Virus record (IMG/VR): IMGVR_UViG_3300033048_000147
Coordinates: 1-23,158 of that record
Source of the DNA: a virus
Strand: one strand, 5' to 3'
DNA: 23,158 nt
Shown here in pieces: positions 1 through 7,474 of this stretch; position 1 is the stretch's first letter; every line of letters starts with the position of its first letter. The position numbers and the translations under genes are program-made. The notes beneath the pieces are model-generated. The model was given only the letters and a program-made list of their open reading frames with translations. It did not search any database and was not told the DNA's origin.

Positions 1-43
1 CGGGGATCATGTGTTGCGGATCACAGTATCGCAGCGCCAACAT
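1..43 (-). CDS. Start of a further minus-strand gene (partial, unidentified)
   Basis: An ATG at 43 on the minus strand opens a frame that stays open for 14 codons to the window edge (it begins MLALRYCDPQ). It starts 7 nt after the stop of the glycosyltransferase-sulfotransferase gene, which is normal operon spacing here. The Shine-Dalgarno is poor. No function can be assigned from 14 residues; position suggests another distal tail or accessory gene. Confidence 0.35.
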   Translation of the reverse strand, partial: MLALRYCDPQHMIP

Positions 44-50
44 GGGCGTT

Positions 51-1394
51 CTACATCGTATCACCCTGCGGACAGTGCGATGCATGGTGATGTATGACAA
101 GTCGCTGTGCTTCAGAAGATTGGGCCGTAGATACCTGCAGATCGAGGAAGGCGATGATCCGCTCGACCTCTGCTGCCGGATCGGCCAGAAGCCTGTGGTA
201 GCGCACGGTCAATACCCGCTCCTGCCGCACCATCTCAAATCCGGCTGCCTTTGCCTGCCACAATGCTCGTTGGAGTTGCTCGCACTGCTCCGGTGTCGCC
301 CGGAGCCAGCCGTGGGCTTTGGCGGAGCGGTCCACCAGCGACCGGATCGACTCCTCGATCGGCCGATCGATGTGGATGAACCGGCTGTTGGGTTCGAGTT
401 CGAGGAGGAGGTCGATCATGAGGCAGAGGTGGGGGTATTTGCCGCCGATGATGGTGCCTCGGTGGGCGGCTTCTCGTTGGCGGGCTTCGATCCAGTTTTG
501 GAGTCGATCGCGTGTTGTTTCGATTGGGACCGCTCGTTCGGTTGAGGGGAATGGGTATGCCTGTTCGCAGATCATGGCGAGGCCGTGGGCTTCGTAGCCG
601 CCGGTGCTGTGGCCGTTGCGGTTTTCGTAGCCGATGAGGCGGTTGCCCATGTGGACGCCGAGGCGGTGGAGGATGCCAGCCGTAACCGACGAGCCGGAAC
701 GGTGCAGGCCGATGACCCAGACGGGGGGTTGTCGATTCTGTTTGCTGCTGTGTTTCCAGGCGTTCCAGTATCGGTCTTGCGTGATGCGGCCGCAGATGTC
801 CGACCGCCCACCCGCCTGGCCGATGATCCATTGGGTGGGTGCGTAGATGTTGTGCTCGCCTGACTTGTGGAGGAGTTCCATCCGGTGATCGACATGGTGG
901 CGCGGGCACCGGGCGTGGGCGGGCCAGTCGCAGAGGTGTTGGTAGAGTGTGCGGATGAACCGGCCGCGCACGGCGTAGGCCTGTGTGCGGTTGACCATGT
1001 GCGGGCGCACGACCTCGGCGTTGATGCGCTGGGGTGGTTTGGCACGCAGGCCGCGGTGTTGGCCGCCGAGATAGATCTGGTCCCAGTCGGATGGGAGTGC
1101 TTCGAGGAACCGCGCGGTCCGTTCGTCGAAGTCCTCGGGGAACAGGGCATCGTCTTCGAGGACGAGGAGGACTTCGCCGCGTTGGTCCATGCCGTCCATC
1201 AAAGCCTGCTCGAGGATGCGGATGTGGCTGAGCATGCAGCCCCATGCGCCGCCGCCTTGTTTCCACCAGGCGGGAGCGCGGACCTTGCGGCCATCGATGG
1301 CGGGGAAGCGTTCGACGCCGGGGATCGGGCATGAGCGTCGGAACGATTCCCACCGGTCGGGTCTGCGATTGAGGTTGATGCAGACTGCCTTCAT
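51..1394 (-). CDS. Glycosyltransferase family 25-like / sulfotransferase fusion protein
   Basis: This 447-residue protein appears to have two enzyme domains. Residues 1-215 look like a family 25 (LPS-biosynthesis type) glycosyltransferase: an N-terminal strand MKAVCINLNRRPDRW, then GCMLSHIRILEQAL and an acidic LVLEDDALF motif (residues 77-85) where this family binds the metal/nucleotide-sugar. Residues 223-440 look like a PAPS-dependent sulfotransferase: VIGLHRSGSS (227-236) fits the 5'-phosphosulfate loop, and FIHIDRPIEESIRSLVDRS (339-357) fits the 3'-phosphate site. The inferred role is adding a sugar and a sulfate to a glycan or protein. It overlaps the upstream Ser/Gly-rich Hint protein by 4 nt (ATGA), so the two are translationally coupled and that protein or the host envelope could be the substrate. 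There is no signal peptide, so it should act in the cytoplasm. The sulfotransferase assignment is fairly secure; the sugar donor and acceptor are unknown. Confidence 0.8.
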   Translation of the reverse strand: MKAVCINLNRRPDRWESFRRSCPIPGVERFPAIDGRKVRAPAWWKQGGGAWGCMLSHIRILEQALMDGMDQRGEVLLVLEDDALFPEDFDERTARFLEALPSDWDQIYLGGQHRGLRAKPPQRINAEVVRPHMVNRTQAYAVRGRFIRTLYQHLCDWPAHARCPRHHVDHRMELLHKSGEHNIYAPTQWIIGQAGGRSDICGRITQDRYWNAWKHSSKQNRQPPVWVIGLHRSGSSVTAGILHRLGVHMGNRLIGYENRNGHSTGGYEAHGLAMICEQAYPFPSTERAVPIETTRDRLQNWIEARQREAAHRGTIIGGKYPHLCLMIDLLLELEPNSRFIHIDRPIEESIRSLVDRSAKAHGWLRATPEQCEQLQRALWQAKAAGFEMVRQERVLTVRYHRLLADPAAEVERIIAFLDLQVSTAQSSEAQRLVIHHHASHCPQGDTM

Positions 1395-3022
1395 GCTGCG
1401 CCTCCCTCGAAGCCGGAGAGGAGATCGACGACGGTTGAATCTGCATTGCTTGAACCTGCATTGCTTGTCGAACCCGACGGCGCAGCCATGTCGATTCCGA
1501 TGGCGACGGAACTGCTGCCGCCGCTGGAACTCGATCCGGAACTGCCACTGCTGAGTGATGAGCCGCTGCTCTTCGATGAGGCGTTGCTCGTGCTGGAGCC
1601 TGATCCGGAACTGGAGCCCGACGATCCGCCTGAGCCGGAACTGCCGGGGTTGGATGTGCTTGGTCCACCGCCACCACCACCACCCGGCCCTGCGTCTCCG
1701 GGACCAGCGTTATGGACCCACACGCCGTCGGCCAGGTGCATGTTTGTGCCGGGCACATGAAGTGAGACGGTGGAGACTCGGGCATCGATGCGTTCGATGG
1801 ATTCGATTGCTTCTTCTGTGAGGTTCTCACGGATCAGATGATCGCCGACGCGCAGCAACTCGGAAGAGCAGAACCCGGTCTCGTCGCCCCGGCGGACGAG
1901 GAACGGGTGCTCGAAGGTCGCCTTGATGCGTGCATTAATAAGGTAGAAGCCGTCATGTTCACCGAGTGTGACACGGGAGATGGCTGCGCTGCGAGGCGAC
2001 AGCCCGTTCGTCCCGGCGTGCGACAGCCACGAGAAGTGCGCGGCGTTGTCGATGTCCGTATCCAATCCCGGCACGACCAACGATGCGATCCGGTCGCCGG
2101 GCTTGAGTCGTTCGATCGGGACGCGTCGGCCGTCTTCGAGTCGCACGAGTGTGCCGAAGAGGAAGCAGTTGCCGCCGCCACCGGAACCTCCGCCGGACCC
2201 GCCACCGGAGCCACCGCCCGAACCGCCGCCGCTTCCCCCACCACTTCCGCCGCCGGAACCACCCGACCCGCCCGACCCGCTGCCACCGCTGCCGCTTCCT
2301 CCGGACCCGCTGCCGGAACTGCCTTCGGAGCCGCTGCTTGATGCGGAGCCGGAGCCCTCGCTCGAACTCCCTTCCGAACTTGATGCACCGCTCGACGAGG
2401 ACGATGGGGAACTGCTGCCGGATGATGCGCTGCCCGACGAGCCGCTGCTGCTGGAGGAACATGGGGGTGCTTCGGTTGGGTTGCCGATGCGGGCGATGGT
2501 CCACGCGATGTCGGGCGTGTCCCGCTCCGCCTTGGGTTGAATCCACAGGAGGTAGGCCGAGCCGGTCACGCCACTCTGCAGCCGATCTATCGACTTCGGA
2601 TCGACCTCGGCGAACCGATCGCACTCGTCGATCATCTCGACGCGCACCGCCACCGCACCGTCGATGACCGCCCGGCCGATCGCTCCGTCCGGCAACGGCT
2701 CGAGCAGCACAGCGAAACGACCCGTGTGACGCCGCTTTGGCTTGACACCCTTGAAGGTCACACGGTCCTCGAAGACCTCGGCGTTGTCGGTCGGTCGGAT
2801 GAGCGGGGCTTGCACGCCGAGGATGTCGAAGCGTTGGCGAGGCTCGCCGGTGTCGTTGCGGACGAGCACGATGCCGGTCTGTCGAAACTCGCGGCTCGCA
2901 GCGGTGTCGCCCTGCAACGCACGCTGCTTGAAGTCTTGTGCTGCGTCGATGAACGCATTGAACGACGCCGCCGGGATGGCCAGCGGATCGTTCGTTCGCA
3001 CTTTCTTGAACGCGTCGCCCAT
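1391..3022 (-). CDS. Ser/Gly-rich phage tail-region protein with internal Hint (intein-like) domain
   Basis: This 543-residue protein has four visible parts. Residues 1-185 form an ordinary folded domain of unknown function (begins MGDAFKKVRTNDPLAIPAAS). Residues 188-285 are almost pure Ser/Gly, ending in repeated GGGS units. Residues 286-438 are a Hint domain: Cys286 in NCFLFGTLVRLEDG is the splice-type nucleophile, TFEH (369-372) is the TxxH block, and VWVHN (434-438) is the C-terminal His-Asn. Residues 439-543 are a second Ser/Gly-rich region. The residue after Asn438 is Ala, not Cys/Ser/Thr, so classical protein splicing is not expected; cleavage or bacterial-intein-like behaviour is more likely. 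The start has a strong GGAGGA Shine-Dalgarno 12 nt after the preceding gene. A virion role is inferred from position, after the tape measure and before the glycan-modifying enzyme. Confidence 0.85.
   Translation of the reverse strand: MGDAFKKVRTNDPLAIPAASFNAFIDAAQDFKQRALQGDTAASREFRQTGIVLVRNDTGEPRQRFDILGVQAPLIRPTDNAEVFEDRVTFKGVKPKRRHTGRFAVLLEPLPDGAIGRAVIDGAVAVRVEMIDECDRFAEVDPKSIDRLQSGVTGSAYLLWIQPKAERDTPDIAWTIARIGNPTEAPPCSSSSSGSSGSASSGSSSPSSSSSGASSSEGSSSEGSGSASSSGSEGSSGSGSGGSGSGGSGSGGSGGSGGGSGGGSGGGSGGGSGGGSGGGSGGGGNCFLFGTLVRLEDGRRVPIERLKPGDRIASLVVPGLDTDIDNAAHFSWLSHAGTNGLSPRSAAISRVTLGEHDGFYLINARIKATFEHPFLVRRGDETGFCSSELLRVGDHLIRENLTEEAIESIERIDARVSTVSLHVPGTNMHLADGVWVHNAGPGDAGPGGGGGGGPSTSNPGSSGSGGSSGSSSGSGSSTSNASSKSSGSSLSSGSSGSSSSGGSSSVAIGIDMAAPSGSTSNAGSSNADSTVVDLLSGFEGGAA
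1709..2167 (-). other. Hint domain segment within the Ser/Gly-rich protein
   Basis: This is the coding segment for residues 286-438. The N-terminal CFLFGTLVRLEDGRRVPIE matches the pattern of intein/Hedgehog Hint starts, the TxxH block is TFEH, and the domain ends in HN followed by Ala-Gly. There is no homing-endonuclease insert, since the domain is only about 153 residues. Confidence 0.82.
2168..2461 (-). repeat. Low-complexity Ser/Gly coding repeat
   Basis: This segment encodes residues 188-285, nearly all Ser and Gly. It shifts from SSSGSSG-type sequence to regular GGGS units towards the Hint domain. At DNA level it is a degenerate CCACCGGAG-like trinucleotide array on the plus strand, a likely site of replication slippage. 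Confidence 0.85.
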
Positions 3023-3034
3023 GGAATCCTCCGT

Positions 3035-3835
3035 TTAGATTCCGAGGGCCGCGAAGTTGCCGGAGTCGTAGACCTGCTCGACATACGCAGCGGCGGGTTT
3101 CTTGACCAGTGACTTGGCGACATCGTCCACCGCGTCGGCGTAGCGCACCCACAGATACTCCCATCCCTTCTTGGCGATGCCGGTGATGTCGCCGACGGTG
3201 AGGTTCATCGCGTTGGGGCTCGCGGCGAAGCGAAAGCTGATCTCCCAGTCCGAGTCGCTGCGTTTGGAGCCGGATGCGCCGAGGAACAGGCATTCGCCGA
3301 CGGCGAAACCACGGAATACCGCGTCATTGACCTTGCCGGTCAGTGCGAACAGCACGCCCTTGTATTGCTGGGTGACCTGCGCATCGGGCAGGTAGTGCGT
3401 CTCGGCGAAGTTGTAGACGGGGACGGCAACATCCACGCCCTCGACCGAGTCGTTGGTGACGCCGATCGCGCCTTTGAAATCGGGCGGCGTCTGACCCGCT
3501 GGCGCGTAACTGCCGACGGTGGTTAGTGATTGGGTGATGTGGCGCGTGCCGCCGCCGGTGTCGAAACTGAAAGTCGAGCCACCCGTCGGCGGCGGTTGCG
3601 AGTTGCTCGTCAGGCTGTACCGAACCGTGGCTTCCCAGTGCATATCGCCGACCGGTTCGATCCAGACGCTCTGGCGTGGCAGGCCGTCATAGGTTGTGGG
3701 GCTGACCGATTCGACCTCGGTCTTGACCTCGAGGTCATCGTTCGAGCCGCGCGCAGCGTAGACCAGATCGACCGAGGCGTTCGGCCCCGTGGTCGATGTG
3801 CGGCTCTCGAACTTCTCCTCAACGGTGACGGGCAC
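3035..3835 (-). CDS. Conserved phage tail-region protein, function unknown
   Basis: This 266-residue protein starts at GTG (3835), with GGAGGA upstream on the message at rather long spacing. It lies between the tape measure gene (stop at 3854) and the Hint protein. The sequence is beta-rich and soluble, with a Gly/Pro/Ser stretch near residues 80-100 and a C-terminal half containing LTVGDITGIAKKGWEYLWVR. It has no signal peptide or membrane segment. I do not recognise a named family. Its place directly after the tape measure suggests a distal tail or tail-tip component, but this rests on gene order alone. Confidence 0.75.
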   Translation of the reverse strand: MPVTVEEKFESRTSTTGPNASVDLVYAARGSNDDLEVKTEVESVSPTTYDGLPRQSVWIEPVGDMHWEATVRYSLTSNSQPPPTGGSTFSFDTGGGTRHITQSLTTVGSYAPAGQTPPDFKGAIGVTNDSVEGVDVAVPVYNFAETHYLPDAQVTQQYKGVLFALTGKVNDAVFRGFAVGECLFLGASGSKRSDSDWEISFRFAASPNAMNLTVGDITGIAKKGWEYLWVRYADAVDDVAKSLVKKPAAAYVEQVYDSGNFAALGI

Positions 3836-3853
3836 TTCGTTTCAATCCTCCGA

Positions 3854-6205
3854 TCAGGTGAACGCCAGACCGCCGTTGCGGGCGGCGTCGGCGATCTTCT
3901 TGGTGTGCTGTGCGGTCTCTTCGGTGGCCTTGGCGGTGCGTTCGTCGGCATCGCTTGAAGATGCCAGCCCCTGAATCGCCGCCGCGTTGAAGGTGCCGCG
4001 GACGGTTGCGCCGGAGCGGGCAAGTGTGCTGCCGAGCCCAGCGAGTTGGCTTTGGATACGGGCGACGAGACCCTCGGCAGAATCGGGTGCTCCAACATCG
4101 GGACTGGCGCTCTCCGCGTCCTTGCGCTTCTTGGCGGCCTCAGCAATCGCCTCGTCGAGTTGGCGGCGTGCTTCATCGAGCGCCTTCTGCGTCTCTTCGA
4201 TCTTGGTGTTGGTGCGATCGTCGAGCGCCTTCTGGGCCTCGTCGAACTGCCGCCCGATCTCGGCGAGTGTGGCCTCGTTCTCCTCGGCTGACCGGTCGCG
4301 TTGGCGTTGGCGGCCTTGCTCACGCTGGGCGAGTGCCTGCTGGGCCTGCGATTCGATTTCGGCAAGGCGTGATTCGAGTTGCTGATCGATGCCCTGCTTG
4401 GTGGCCTTGACATCGAGCGACGAATCGAACAGCCCTTGAATCTCCAGCATCCGCTTGGCCACAAACGAGGTCGCGGACTCCCAGATCTTCTTGAAGCCGC
4501 TGGAGAACCGCGTCCAGGTCTTGGAGAGGAAGGCCGTCGTTTCGATCCACGCAACCTCGATGGCGTGGAAACCGATCTGGGCTGCGGCCACAGCACCGAA
4601 CCACATCTTCTGCGCGGTGCCGATGAAGAACCGTTTGGCTTCAAGCCATGCCCCGTTGATCGCTGCGACACCCTTCTGCCAGATGAGCTTGAGCGAGAGC
4701 CAGAGAATCTGGGCGGCAAGCGCAACATCACCAGCGGCGAGGGCATCGGCCATGCCACCGACGACTTTCGTCACGGTGGCTTTGAGTTTGTTGAACTGCT
4801 CGCCCAGCCAGTTGAGTGCATCGGCCCCGGCCCCGGTTGTCGTCAGGATGGCGACGCCGACACCGATCACCGCGACAGCAACCAGTCCGATCGGCGAGAG
4901 CAACGCGGCCAGCACCGTACCCATGATTCCGATCGCTGCACCGATGCCGGTAATGATCGCAGCCAGCGAGCCGAACACCGCCCCGATGGCGACGATCGCC
5001 GCACCCGCAACGGCCAACGCGATACCAATCCCGATCACGACAGCCGTCAGTTTGAGGATCGTGACGACGAGTTGGCGGTTTTGGTTGATGAGGTTGGTGA
5101 TCCAGCCTGCGATCTTGGTGATCGCATCGGCCGCCAGGCGGACCGGCTTCTGGATTGCCTCGCCGATGGCGATTGCGATGCCTTCGACGGCGGAGAGGAG
5201 TTTGCGGAACGAGCCACCGATGCCCGCGTCCATCTCCTCGGCCGTCTTGACCGCGAGCCCCGCGGAGTTCTTGATCTGGTTCTGCAACGCATCGAACGCC
5301 TCGGCGGATGACGCGAGTTTGAGGGCGGCCGCCTGCCCACGCCCGAACAAGGTCTCGAAGATCGACAATCGCTGGGCTGAGCCGAGGCCTTTGGTCGCCT
5401 TGGACAGGTCGTTGAGGATGTCAGCGAGCGGGCGGAGGTTGCCCTGTGCATCGACGGCCTCGACACCGATCTTGCGGAGCTGGGTTTGATTCGATTCTTT
5501 GGAGAGGTTCTTGTACGCGCGGGCGAGTGCGTTGCCAGCGAGTGATCCCTTGATGCCGTTGTTGGCCAGCACCGCGATGGCAGCGGCGGTCTCCTCGATG
5601 CTCGCGCCCGCTTCGACCGCGATCGGCGCGACGGGTTTGAGTGCTTCAGCCAGGTCGTCGAGCGTCTGAGCGCTGCCGTTGGCTGTCGCGGTGAGGACAT
5701 CCGTCACGCGGACCATCTGCTCAACGGGCAGCGCGAACCCGCGCAAGGCCGCCCCGGCGATCTCGGTGGCTCGGGGGAGTTCGGTACTCGTCGCGCGGGC
5801 CAAGGCCAACACCGCCTCGGTGCTCGACAGGATCGCTTCGGGCTTGAAGCCTGCTCGACCGAGTTCGGTCATCGCCTCGGCGACTTGGCCAGCCGTGAAC
5901 GATGTCGTTCGCCCGAGGCGCTTTGCTTCTTCACGCAGCGATTGGAACTGCTTCTCGGTCGCGCCAGTCACGGCACGAACCGCACGCATCCGGTCATCGA
6001 AGCCCGCGAAGACCCGCGTCGAGATCGCAAAGCCCGCAGCGAACCCGGTGCCGATGCCGGTCAGGCGTGCGCCGATGCGTTGCACCGACGAGCCGAACGC
6101 TTTGAGCCGTTTCTGGGCGCGATTGAGCCCACGCACCAGCTTGTTGTCGTTTGCGTAGAGCTCGATGTAGGCTGCGCCTGCTCGGATGCCGCGTGCGGAT
6201 GCCAT
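3854..6205 (-). CDS. Phage tail tape measure protein (TP901 type)
   Basis: This 783-residue protein sets tail length during assembly and sits inside the tail tube. Residues about 60-350 carry the TP901-type core (FDDRMRAVRAVTGATEKQFQSL, TSFTAGQVAEAMTELGRAGF and ANNGIKGSLAGNALARAY are typical). Residues about 378-455 are a long run of hydrophobic, Gly/Ala/Ile/Val-rich helices. Residues about 600-710 are a charged, heptad-like coiled coil rich in Glu, Gln and Arg. At the usual 0.15 nm per residue the tail would be of order 115 nm, which fits a siphovirus; this is an estimate from family knowledge. ATG at 6205 has a GGAG Shine-Dalgarno 8 nt upstream. It follows the tail chaperone and lipoprotein genes in the canonical order. 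Confidence 0.95.
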   Translation of the reverse strand: MASARGIRAGAAYIELYANDNKLVRGLNRAQKRLKAFGSSVQRIGARLTGIGTGFAAGFAISTRVFAGFDDRMRAVRAVTGATEKQFQSLREEAKRLGRTTSFTAGQVAEAMTELGRAGFKPEAILSSTEAVLALARATSTELPRATEIAGAALRGFALPVEQMVRVTDVLTATANGSAQTLDDLAEALKPVAPIAVEAGASIEETAAAIAVLANNGIKGSLAGNALARAYKNLSKESNQTQLRKIGVEAVDAQGNLRPLADILNDLSKATKGLGSAQRLSIFETLFGRGQAAALKLASSAEAFDALQNQIKNSAGLAVKTAEEMDAGIGGSFRKLLSAVEGIAIAIGEAIQKPVRLAADAITKIAGWITNLINQNRQLVVTILKLTAVVIGIGIALAVAGAAIVAIGAVFGSLAAIITGIGAAIGIMGTVLAALLSPIGLVAVAVIGVGVAILTTTGAGADALNWLGEQFNKLKATVTKVVGGMADALAAGDVALAAQILWLSLKLIWQKGVAAINGAWLEAKRFFIGTAQKMWFGAVAAAQIGFHAIEVAWIETTAFLSKTWTRFSSGFKKIWESATSFVAKRMLEIQGLFDSSLDVKATKQGIDQQLESRLAEIESQAQQALAQREQGRQRQRDRSAEENEATLAEIGRQFDEAQKALDDRTNTKIEETQKALDEARRQLDEAIAEAAKKRKDAESASPDVGAPDSAEGLVARIQSQLAGLGSTLARSGATVRGTFNAAAIQGLASSSDADERTAKATEETAQHTKKIADAARNGGLAFT

Positions 6206-6217
6206 GCATTTCTCCGA

Positions 6218-6682
6218 TCAGGTGGTGAGTGTGCCTGAAGTCGGTGGCGAGACACGCCCTTCCTTCATCCCCTTGTTGAACGAGGACTCCTTTTCCTTGC
6301 GGAGGCGACCGGTGCCGAGGAAGAGGCCGACGAGTCCGGTCATCGCGGGCAGTGCCGGGCCGAGCATGGGGATGCCTGCGACAGTCGGGCCGACCTGGTC
6401 GAGGGCGGAAAGGGTCAACTGGCTGAAGATGCCTCGGATTTCGCCCGCCCGTTCAATGTTGGACTTCCATTGCGATCCGACGCGTTGGGTTTCCTCGAAC
6501 CACGCGCGGTACTCAGCCTCGGCTTCGTTGAGCGAAGTTGTCGCGGGGAGTCCGGTTGACTGTTGCACGCGGTTGGGTGTCTTGACGCGCACGAGGTCGC
6601 CAAGATCGAACCCGGCGCACGCACCCAGCGAGAGGGTGATCATCACGAGTGCGAAGATGTAGGCAATATGTCGGTGTTGCAT
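6218..6682 (-). CDS. Small phage lipoprotein with C-terminal hydrophobic segment
   Basis: This 154-residue protein has an N-terminal lipoprotein signal: MQHRHIAYIFALVMITLSLGAC, with lipobox LGAC and Cys22 as the lipidation site. A second hydrophobic stretch rich in Gly, Pro and Leu (VAGIPMLGPALPAMTGLVGLF) lies near residues 110-131. I chose ATG 6682 because it has a near-perfect GGAGGAACC Shine-Dalgarno; the same frame is open further upstream (to 6919), but that part reads as the chaperone gene in another frame. It lies 12 nt before the tape measure gene. A lysis (spanin or holin-like) or envelope role is possible; no specific family was recognised. Confidence 0.75.
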   Translation of the reverse strand: MQHRHIAYIFALVMITLSLGACAGFDLGDLVRVKTPNRVQQSTGLPATTSLNEAEAEYRAWFEETQRVGSQWKSNIERAGEIRGIFSQLTLSALDQVGPTVAGIPMLGPALPAMTGLVGLFLGTGRLRKEKESSFNKGMKEGRVSPPTSGTLTT

Positions 6683-6945
6683 GGTTCCTCCTTGATGCTG
6701 CGGGCTTGTGTTTCCTTGGCTTCTTCCTGATGCCTGATGCCTATTGCCTGATGCCTTCCCTTGATGAAGATGTCCTTGAGGATGCTCACATCGACCTTCT
6801 GCTTTGGTACTTGCATCTGGCTGAACGGGTCGAAGTCGGTTGGCCGGAACGCCCGGTGCTTCTTCGGGTCGCGGTTGGCGTTGGCGATCAGGGCCATGAG
6901 CGAGCTGGTGCGTGCCCACTCGTCGCGTTGCCTGGCCTCGGCCAT
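6643..6945 (-). CDS. Tail assembly chaperone, downstream (-1) frame
   Basis: From ATG 6945 this frame gives 100 residues. The conserved protein evidently starts earlier: the frame is open back to 7251, and residues read from about 7020 (WRFIWRLAGIVGVDPAALTL) run straight into RELVTMAEARQRDEWARTSS and ANANRDPKKHRAFRPTDFDPF. That is the typical pattern of phage tail-assembly chaperone 'T-frame' proteins. There is no ATG, GTG or TTG in this frame between 7251 and 6945, so the N-terminal part can only be reached by ribosomal frameshifting from the upstream chaperone gene (-1 relative to it), as in lambda G/GT. The C-terminal 25 or so residues overlap the lipoprotein start and contain a heptamer repeat, so the true end of the conserved part may be near LKDIFIKGR. 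Confidence 0.7.
   Translation of the reverse strand: MAEARQRDEWARTSSLMALIANANRDPKKHRAFRPTDFDPFSQMQVPKQKVDVSILKDIFIKGRHQAIGIRHQEEAKETQARSIKEEPCNTDILPTSSHS
6726..6755. repeat. Heptanucleotide tandem repeat (CCTGATG, four units)
   Basis: On the plus strand the sequence reads CCTGATG, CCTGATG, CCTATTG, CCTGATG, then CC: three exact heptamers and one variant in tandem. It lies in the tail-chaperone 3' end, about 40-70 nt upstream of the lipoprotein start codon. Because seven is not a multiple of three, a change in copy number would change the reading frame. Confidence 0.85.
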
Positions 6946-7020
6946 CGTGACCAGTTCACGCAGTGTCAGGGCGGCGGGATCGACGCCGACGATCCCGGCG
7001 AGTCGCCAGATGAATCGCCA
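6946..7020 (-). other. Start-less conserved extension of the tail chaperone -1 frame
   Basis: In the -1 frame relative to the upstream chaperone gene, this stretch encodes WRFIWRLAGIVGVDPAALTL and then RELVT, which looks conserved and joins in frame to the 100-residue product. The upstream gene ends inside it (TGA at 6966-6968). I saw no canonical XXXYYYZ slippery heptamer in the last 120 nt of the upstream gene. The proline-codon run (CCG CCG CCC) before its stop is one weak slip candidate. Confidence 0.6.
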
Positions 7021-7463
7021 GCATTCGGCACTGTTTGCATCAGTGCTTCCTCCGCGATCCGATCCAGTTCGCCGCTCTCGATCCGTTGCTCGACCAGATC
7101 CCTGGCCTTGTCCATCACCCGGCGGGTCGTTTCCAGGACTTTCTTGAAATTCGCCCGGTCCCTCGGGCTCGGGGAAAAAGACACGAGTTCCTCGAGCAGC
7201 GCTGTCGTTGCATGCTCGATCGCGTCGCCCGCCATCGCCCGGCCGAAGTCTTCATCGCTCACGCTTTGAGCGTCGGCTTCGGGCTTGCAGACGGCGTACA
7301 CGATGTCGCACAGGAGCACCGGGTCGGTGATGAGCCGGTCGATCAGTTTGCCGCCGACGACTTCGAGCAAGTCCACATCGAGCAGGCTTCGCACGCGCTT
7401 GATCGCATCGACCGTGATGCTCACGGTCCATGTGCGTCCCGCGTTGTCCTTGAATGTTCTCAT
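6966..7463 (-). CDS. Tail assembly chaperone, upstream ('G-like') frame
   Basis: This 165-residue protein is taken to start at MRTFKDNAGRTWTVSITVD. ATG 7463 has GGAGGC 3 nt upstream; the open frame further upstream (to 7691) reads antisense-like Arg-rich sequence overlapping the tail tube gene and is rejected. The body is helical (AIKRVRSLLDVDLLEVVGGK, RDRANFKKVLETTRRVMDKA) and the C-terminal tail is Ser/Gly/Pro-rich. It lies between tail tube and tape measure, where the lambda G/T-type chaperone pair always sits, and the downstream frame looks like the T partner. Its role would be to keep the tape measure and tube subunits competent during tail assembly. The family call rests on position plus the partner frame. 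Confidence 0.85.
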   Translation of the reverse strand: MRTFKDNAGRTWTVSITVDAIKRVRSLLDVDLLEVVGGKLIDRLITDPVLLCDIVYAVCKPEADAQSVSDEDFGRAMAGDAIEHATTALLEELVSFSPSPRDRANFKKVLETTRRVMDKARDLVEQRIESGELDRIAEEALMQTVPNAGDSSGDSPGSSASIPPP

Positions 7464-7474
7464 GCTGCCTCCAA

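Noticed and set aside
235-1830. Minus-strand open frame of 531 codons overlapping the glycosyltransferase fusion
   Set aside because: It is Pro/Arg/His-rich out-of-frame shadow, whereas the overlapping frame has two recognisable enzyme domains.
1709-2167. Calling the Hint domain a splicing intein
   Set aside because: The residue after His-Asn is Ala rather than Cys, Ser or Thr, and no endonuclease domain is present, so normal splicing is not supported.
2168-2461. Possible CRISPR or minisatellite array
   Set aside because: The repetition is codon-level Ser/Gly low complexity in frame, without spacers or uniform repeat units.
1959-3293. Minus-strand open frame of 444 codons across the Hint gene
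   Set aside because: It is Arg-rich shadow with no domain; the Hint frame is clear and has a strong Shine-Dalgarno.
6683-6919. Upstream extension of the lipoprotein frame
   Set aside because: The extension is polar shadow of the chaperone frame; the ATG at 6682 has a near-perfect ribosome site and starts a lipoprotein signal.
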